Assembly: GCA_903860995.1 (NCBI GenBank)
Contig: CAIOSS010001095.1
Span: forward strand, 1 to 6,809
Source of the DNA: an uncultured delta proteobacterium
GTDB taxonomy: Bacteria; Myxococcota_A; Polyangia; Polyangiales; Ga0077539
Length of the DNA: 6,809 nucleotides
Reading direction: 5' to 3'
Of the stretch, positions 1-6,809 are shown piece by piece (position 1 is the first letter of the stretch; every line of letters begins with the position of its first letter). A model generated the notes under the pieces. It had not been told where the DNA came from. It did no database searches and saw only the letters and a program-made list of their open reading frames with translations. Made by a program: the position numbers and the translations under genes.

Positions 1-438
1 GACGAGGGCGACCTGCTCCGCGGCGAGGCCCGCGCCGACGCGCTCGCCCGCTGGCGCGCCTTCGTCCGCGACACGGACGTCGTGTGCTCGTGGGGGGTCT
101 TCGGGACGACGCTCCTCGAAGCCGCCGGGGGATTCCTCCCGGCGACCCGCGTCGACCTGCGCCGCGTCGCGCGCGCCGAGGCCAACGGCAACGTCGGCTC
201 ACCCGGCGCGTACCTCTCCCGCCTCGGGGGCAGCGCCGACGGCCTCGTGGCCCTCGCCTGCGGCCGTGCGGGTCAGCGCCTGGCGCACATCGCCGCGCTC
301 GCCCGGCACCTCGCCGATCAGACCGCGGAGAGCAGCGCGTCGGCCGCCGCGACCCCGGCGCGCACGGCGGCCTCCATGCTGGGCGTGGGCTGCGACGACC
401 GCACCCAGTCACCCGCGAAGAACAGGTTGTCGTCGTAG
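1..438 (+). CDS. C-terminal part of a protein, possibly DTW-domain-associated (5' end outside window)
   Basis: Frame 1 is open from the first base to a TAG at 436-438, giving 145 residues of a protein whose N-terminus lies outside the window. Visible motifs are WRAFVRDTDVVCSWG (residues 18-32), LLEAAGG (38-44), VDLRRVAR (51-58) and GRAGQRLAHIAALARHLA (88-105). From memory, this pattern resembles the exonuclease-like C-terminal region attached to DTW-domain proteins in some myxobacteria and related groups. DTW proteins modify tRNA uridines with an aminocarboxypropyl group. The DTW catalytic part itself would lie upstream and is not visible, so the assignment is tentative. The family-like sequence ends near residue 107 (base 321). 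The last 38 residues are simply the antisense of the convergent oxidase remnant and look like read-through rather than conserved protein. The gene's original stop may therefore have been lost. Confidence 0.5.
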   Translation, partial: DEGDLLRGEARADALARWRAFVRDTDVVCSWGVFGTTLLEAAGGFLPATRVDLRRVARAEANGNVGSPGAYLSRLGGSADGLVALACGRAGQRLAHIAALARHLADQTAESSASAAATPARTAASMLGVGCDDRTQSPAKNRLSS

Positions 439-866
439 CGCTTGATGTAGCGCTTGATGAGCTCCGCGAAGGCGACGCCCGTGACGGCCACGCCCCGGCA
501 GCGCCCGGTCACCCGGCAGGATCCCTCCCAGAACGATCCGAGGCGGTTGACGAGCCCGCCGGTGACCGACGAAAGGGCCTGCGCCCAGAGGGCCCCGGCC
601 TCGTCGACGATGGGCGTGAGCTGGTCGGGGTGCCGGGGCGTGATCTCCAGGTCGGTGTCCCAGGCCTCGGCCCGAAAACGCCAGCCCGCGGAGTACACGA
701 CGCCCTGCGCGAGGGAGCGCCAGAGGCGGGTGCGGGTGAAGCCCTGGTTGCCGACGATGCGCTCGAAGCGCCCGTCGCGGGTGATGAGCCCGGCGCCCCC
801 GAAGGCCTCGATGGAGGGCGAGGTCTCGTCGGGGCCCCAGACCGTGGCGGGCGACGGGTGATCGCC
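318..866 (-). pseudogene. Headless remnant: AttH/CrtC-like lipocalin C-terminal half joined to amine-oxidase FAD-binding tail
   Basis: Reading down from about 866 to the TGA at 318-320 gives some 182 codons with strong G/C at third positions and clear family motifs. The first part contains GGAGLITRDGRF, LWRSLAQGVVYSAGWRF, DLEITPRHPDQL and FWEGSCRVTG followed by GVAVTGVAFAEL. This matches the second half of the AttH/hydroxyneurosporene-synthase (CrtC) lipocalin family, whose usual signature is TWRSP..GA.YP.gW, then a DQ, then YWEG..VsG and a final YLELTGY. It is followed at once by NLFFAGDWVRSSQP and SMEAAVRAGVAAADALL, the C-terminal FAD-binding segment of flavin amine oxidases and carotenoid desaturases. 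The lipocalin N-terminal half and the oxidase Rossmann region are absent. No ATG, GTG or TTG occurs in frame between a stop at 1002-1004 and a GTG at 696-698, which would give only 126 residues starting inside the lipocalin domain. The frame is offset from xdh, whose stop is at 868-870. I read it as a recently truncated gene, though a frameshift or assembly error is possible. Confidence 0.65.
435..459. repeat. 12-bp perfect tandem duplication
   Basis: The unit GTAGCGCTTGAT occurs at 435-446 and again at 447-458, and the match continues one base further at each copy (447 and 459, both G). On the minus strand it encodes the repeated tetrapeptide IKRY-IKRY in the oxidase remnant. It lies exactly between the end of the lipocalin-like domain (FAELIKRY) and the start of the oxidase tail (IKRYDDNLFF). 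The first copy also supplies the TAG stop of the convergent plus-strand gene at 436-438. It is an exact multiple of three, so the minus-strand reading frame is preserved. Confidence 0.9.
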
Positions 867-867
867 G

Positions 868-4617
<3,750 letters not shown>

Positions 4618-4632
4618 GAGGTGCCGCGGAGC

Positions 4633-5301
4633 CTACTCCAGCGCGCCCTCGGGTCGAAGCGCGCACCGCAGCGGGACTGCCTCTTCGCCGCCGGGCGCCA
4701 GGAAGCGCGTCACGTCGTCGAGCGCCTCCGCGAGCGCCCCGTCGGAGGGGCCCGCGTCCAGGCGCACGGCGTAGCCCCGCACGTCCGCGTCGCCGTCGTA
4801 CAGGTGCTCGTAGAGCGCGTGCCCGAAGAGGGCGCCGCCCGCCGGGCCCTCGAGGACGCCGCCCTCGTCGATCATGGCGAGGGTGTCCTGCTCGCGGGAG
4901 CGTGCGTTGGGGAGCGCGCGCACCTCCGCCCCGAGGCGCCGAAGGTGGGCGTCGTGCTGCCGGCGCGCGAGGGCCCGCTTCGCGCGCGGATACATCGCCC
5001 AGACGAGCGCGTTGAAGAGGTCGTGGGGGTTGGCGAGGCGAGTGGAGATGAGCCCGTCGCGGTGGATGCGCACGTCGTAGAGCGACTCGACGCTGCGCAG
5101 CTTCGCGCGGCGGCTGCGGGGCGGCGACGCGGCGAAGCGCACGGGGCTCAGCCCGGCGGGGTTGACCCCCGGCCCGAGGCGATCGTTGAGATCATCGAGC
5201 GTGGGCCAGTCGGCGAGGTCGCGCAGGCGCTCCGCCGCGGGGAGCAGCGCGGACGCCCATGGCGCGTCGACGAAGGCGGCGGACCACGGCGGGCGCGGCA
5301 C
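4633..5301 (-). CDS. DUF3025 domain protein
   Basis: This 222-residue protein belongs to the DUF3025 family, which has no established function. The recognisable core is YDVRIHRDGLISTR (75-88), HDLFNALVWAMYPRAKRAL (93-111) and RRQH (113-116), plus the C-terminal signature ALFGHALYEHL (157-167). The family typically carries the same YE..I...G.I.TR, HD.FNAL.W..FP..K and FGHALYE blocks, and the length fits. There is no signal peptide or membrane segment, so it is probably cytoplasmic. The start used is a GTG at 5299-5301, chosen because the N-terminal tryptophan- and proline-rich stretch looks like that of relatives; no good ribosome-binding site is visible. It sits 13 bp downstream of the OPX gene and 15 bp upstream of xdh, which points to one operon. 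Neighbourhood alone does not show whether it relates to purine oxidation or to polysaccharide export. Confidence 0.85.
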   Translation of the reverse strand: MPRPPWSAAFVDAPWASALLPAAERLRDLADWPTLDDLNDRLGPGVNPAGLSPVRFAASPPRSRRAKLRSVESLYDVRIHRDGLISTRLANPHDLFNALVWAMYPRAKRALARRQHDAHLRRLGAEVRALPNARSREQDTLAMIDEGGVLEGPAGGALFGHALYEHLYDGDADVRGYAVRLDAGPSDGALAEALDDVTRFLAPGGEEAVPLRCALRPEGALE

Positions 5302-5314
5302 GCGGGCGACCCGA

Positions 5315-5965
5315 TCAGGTGAGGCTCTCGGCGACGAAGATCACGTCGTCGGGGAGCAGGTCGAAGTCCGGGGCGCGGCCCTCGGCGATGTCCTCGGCGC
5401 GGAGCACGTAGGTGTGCCGCTCGCCCGGGCCGCCGTCGGTGTCGTGGATGATGCGGGTGACGCGCACGGTGTTCTTGTCGGCGATGGCCGTGAAGCCGCC
5501 GGCGAGGGCGATGGCCTGGGTGAGCGTGATGCACTGCTGGTGCGGAAACACCCCGGGGTGCTGAACCTGGCCGAAGATCGAGATGCGGCGGCTGTTGATC
5601 TCCCGCACCTCCACGCGGACGGTGGGATCACGCAGGATGTTCCCCCCTTCGGGGTTCTCCGGCGAGCGCTCGCCGAGCCGGCTGCGAAACAGGTCGGACA
5701 GCGCGCCTGCCTGCATCCCGGTCACCCGCACCCGCCCGAGGTACGGGAAGGTGATGCTCCCGTCTTCGCCGACCCGGTACTCGCCGCTGAGGTTGGTCTC
5801 GTTGAAGACGGTCACCGTGATGACGTCGCGCGGGCCGAGCCCGATGACGGTGCTGCTGCACCGCGTGCGGGGCGGGAGGGGCGCGCCCACCGGGCGGCGA
5901 CACGCGGTCGTCAGCGCGGCGAGCGCGCAGACCACGAACAGGAGACGGCGGAGCATTGGGGTCAT
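5315..5965 (-). CDS. Short OPX/Wza-family polysaccharide export lipoprotein
   Basis: This 216-residue protein is a periplasmic/outer-membrane polysaccharide export (OPX) lipoprotein. The N-terminus has a positive start (MLRRLLF), a hydrophobic run to about residue 20 and a candidate lipidation Cys22 in LTTAC. The box is imperfect because the leucine falls at -4 rather than -3. Residues about 38-120 are the Poly_export domain, with LGPRDVITVTVFNETNLSG (43-61), then GEDGSITFPYLGRV (66-79) and DPTVRVEV (113-120). Residues about 127-172 are an SLBB-type domain (RISIFGQVQHPGVF, ITLTQAIALAGGF). It ends at PDDVIFVAESLT. E. coli Wza is about 380 residues; this protein stops after one SLBB unit and has no C-terminal amphipathic helix to cross the outer membrane. 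Short OPX proteins of this kind in myxobacteria are thought to work with a separate beta-barrel. The start is the ATG at 5965; an alternative is Met4 at 5956. As first gene of the minus-strand cluster it should carry the operon promoter upstream. Confidence 0.92.
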   Translation of the reverse strand: MTPMLRRLLFVVCALAALTTACRRPVGAPLPPRTRCSSTVIGLGPRDVITVTVFNETNLSGEYRVGEDGSITFPYLGRVRVTGMQAGALSDLFRSRLGERSPENPEGGNILRDPTVRVEVREINSRRISIFGQVQHPGVFPHQQCITLTQAIALAGGFTAIADKNTVRVTRIIHDTDGGPGERHTYVLRAEDIAEGRAPDFDLLPDDVIFVAESLT

Positions 5966-6112
5966 CTAAAGGGGCCTACGCCAGGGGTTGCGCCGGGGAG
6001 TGGTGACGTTCACCGCCGACGGCGCAGGGAGTATCCCCGGGGCGTCCGTCGAGGCAACGAGTTTGGGTCGGGAAGTGGTCGCGGTCGGCCCGGGCGTGCT
6101 AGCGCCGCGGTC
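5966..6112. promoter_or_regulatory. Divergent intergenic region, probable bidirectional promoter
   Basis: This 147-bp gap separates the start of the minus-strand OPX operon from the start of the plus-strand SUMF1 lipoprotein gene, so promoters for both directions should lie here or overlap the gene ends. I see no convincing sigma-70 -35/-10 pair. The only A/T-richer patches are TCATCTAAA just upstream of the OPX start and GAGTTTGGGTCG around 6059-6070. The distinctive content is a set of nested inverted repeats at 5990-6025 and a CCCCGGGG palindrome at 6035-6042. Confidence 0.45.
5990..6025. repeat. Nested inverted repeats, possible operator or hairpin
   Basis: An inner 13-bp dyad GGTGA-CGT-TCACC lies at 6002-6014. 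It is enclosed by an outer pair GCGCCG (5990-5995) and CGGCGC (6020-6025). A small CGCCG-A-CGGCG dyad at 6014-6024 overlaps the right side. The inner dyad resembles a dimeric regulator half-site arrangement, but the 3-bp spacer is shorter than that of CRP-type sites (TGTGA-N6-TCACA). It is 25 bp or more upstream of the OPX start and about 100 bp upstream of the plus-strand gene. It could be an operator or a leader hairpin. Short GC-rich dyads also arise by chance in such DNA. Confidence 0.4.
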
Positions 6113-6809
6113 GTGCGTCGGCGTACGGCAATCACGGCGGCCGTGGTCACCCTCCTCTCAGGGCTCGGGTGCCGCTCGTCGCGCCCGGTGCCCCCCGATG
6201 CGGCGTCCGGGCCCGGTGCGGCATCGGCCCGCGTCGATCCGCCGCGCGAGCCCATCCCCCTGCGCGCGCCGACGGCCGACACGGGCCCCTCCACGGTCGG
6301 CATCACCGTCCGCCCGGTCCAGGGTCCCGGGGCGGTGGTCACGGTGCCTGCCGCGTCCTTCGCGCTCGGCAGCACGCCCGGCGACCCGGGGCGCGACCCC
6401 GCGGTCGAGGCCGACCTGGTCCGGGTGCAGCTCCCGGCCTTCACCATCGACGCCCTGCCCTACCCCAACGACCCGGCGCAGCCCGCGACCCGCGGTCTCA
6501 CCCGCGAGGCGGCCGAGCGCGCGTGCGGCGAGCGCGGGCGACGGCTCTGTTCGGAGCTGGAGTGGGAGCGGGCGTGCAAGGGCCCCGGCGGGGCAATGTA
6601 TCCCGGCGGCAACGCCTGGGGCGGCGCGCTCTGCACGCAGGGCGAGCTCGGGCGCTGCGCCTCCGCGGAGGGCGCGCTCGCGCTGGGCACCCGCCTCGCC
6701 GAGTGGACCCGCGACGACATCGACGCGCGGGCGATCATCCGGGGCGCCGCAGCGACCGCCGTGGGCACGCTGCACCGCTGCGCCGCACGGCGCACGGCGC
6801 TCGCCTCGC
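6113..6809 (+). CDS. SUMF1/FGE-sulfatase-domain lipoprotein (3' end outside window)
   Basis: From a GTG at 6113 the frame stays open to the window end, giving 232 residues of an unfinished protein. Residues 1-20 (RRRTAITAAVVTLLSGLGC) look like a lipoprotein signal with Cys20 as lipid anchor, though the -3 residue is Gly rather than Leu. A low-complexity Pro/Ala linker covers about 21-70. The formylglycine-generating-enzyme-like fold then follows: FALGSTPGDPG (83-93), FTIDALPYPN (110-119), AAERACGERGRRLCSELEWE (133-152), YPGGNAW (163-169), RLAEWTRDD (194-202), IRGAA (209-213) and HRCAARR (221-227). These match the family pattern A..YC.W.GKRLPTE.EWE, YPWGN, EWT.D, RGGS and RCAAR. Cys223 aligns with the second catalytic cysteine of human FGE (Cys341), but the partner five residues earlier (Cys336) is Gly218 here. 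It is therefore probably not a true sulfatase activator; many surface SUMF1 proteins use the fold for binding. No Shine-Dalgarno sequence is evident. Confidence 0.85.
   Translation, partial: MRRRTAITAAVVTLLSGLGCRSSRPVPPDAASGPGAASARVDPPREPIPLRAPTADTGPSTVGITVRPVQGPGAVVTVPAASFALGSTPGDPGRDPAVEADLVRVQLPAFTIDALPYPNDPAQPATRGLTREAAERACGERGRRLCSELEWERACKGPGGAMYPGGNAWGGALCTQGELGRCASAEGALALGTRLAEWTRDDIDARAIIRGAAATAVGTLHRCAARRTALAS

Noticed and set aside
4621..5322. A 233-codon plus-strand open frame opposite the DUF3025 gene.
   Set aside because: The minus-strand reading has clear DUF3025 motifs and fits the operon spacing. The plus-strand translation is Val/Arg/Ala-rich antisense.
6035..6042. CCCCGGGG palindrome as a terminator or binding site.
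   Set aside because: Eight bases of pure G/C with no loop or T-run are expected by chance in DNA of this composition.
6158..6775. A 205-codon minus-strand open frame opposite the SUMF1 gene.
   Set aside because: The plus strand carries a signal peptide and ordered SUMF1 motifs. The minus frame is low-complexity antisense.

Overview
This 6.8 kb window is very GC-rich (about 70% or more by eye), with third codon positions almost all G or C. The gene content is a single-chain xanthine dehydrogenase, a short Wza-like polysaccharide export lipoprotein, a SUMF1-domain lipoprotein and an AttH/CrtC-type lipocalin joined to an amine-oxidase tail. This suggests a delta-proteobacterial/Myxococcota chromosome or metagenome contig. 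That placement is an inference from composition and gene families; no taxonomic marker is present.

Layout. Positions 1-438 (+) hold the 3' end of a gene cut by the window edge. Its C-terminus resembles the accessory C-terminal region of some DTW-domain (tRNA-uridine aminocarboxypropyltransferase-like) proteins, with modest confidence. Positions 318-866 (-) hold a headless gene: the second half of an AttH/CrtC-like lipocalin domain runs straight into the FAD-binding tail of an amine oxidase. It has no ordinary start codon near its upstream end and lies directly against the xdh stop codon. Positions 868-4617 (-) encode a full 1249-residue molybdenum-containing xanthine dehydrogenase. Positions 4633-5301 (-) encode a DUF3025 protein. 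Positions 5315-5965 (-) encode a short OPX/Wza-family lipoprotein. Positions 5966-6112 are a divergent intergenic region with nested inverted repeats. Positions 6113-6809 (+) begin a SUMF1/FGE-sulfatase-domain lipoprotein that runs off the window.

How the genes fit together. The three intact minus-strand genes (OPX, DUF3025, xdh) are separated by only 13 and 15 bp, so they are probably one transcript read from the 5966-6112 region. Their functions (polysaccharide export, unknown, purine oxidation) do not form a known pathway. The xdh gene carries the motifs needed for both 2Fe-2S clusters, FAD and the molybdopterin active site in one chain.

The most unusual part is 300-930. Both ends of the oxidase remnant are abnormal: it lacks an N-terminus at the xdh side and overlaps the convergent gene by 121 bp at the other. 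A 12-bp tandem duplication marks the seam between its two domains, and a 14-bp direct repeat flanks the xdh 3' end. This looks like a rearrangement scar or the remains of a lipocalin/oxidase fusion gene. I found no tRNA, rRNA, CRISPR array, insertion sequence or convincing terminator.
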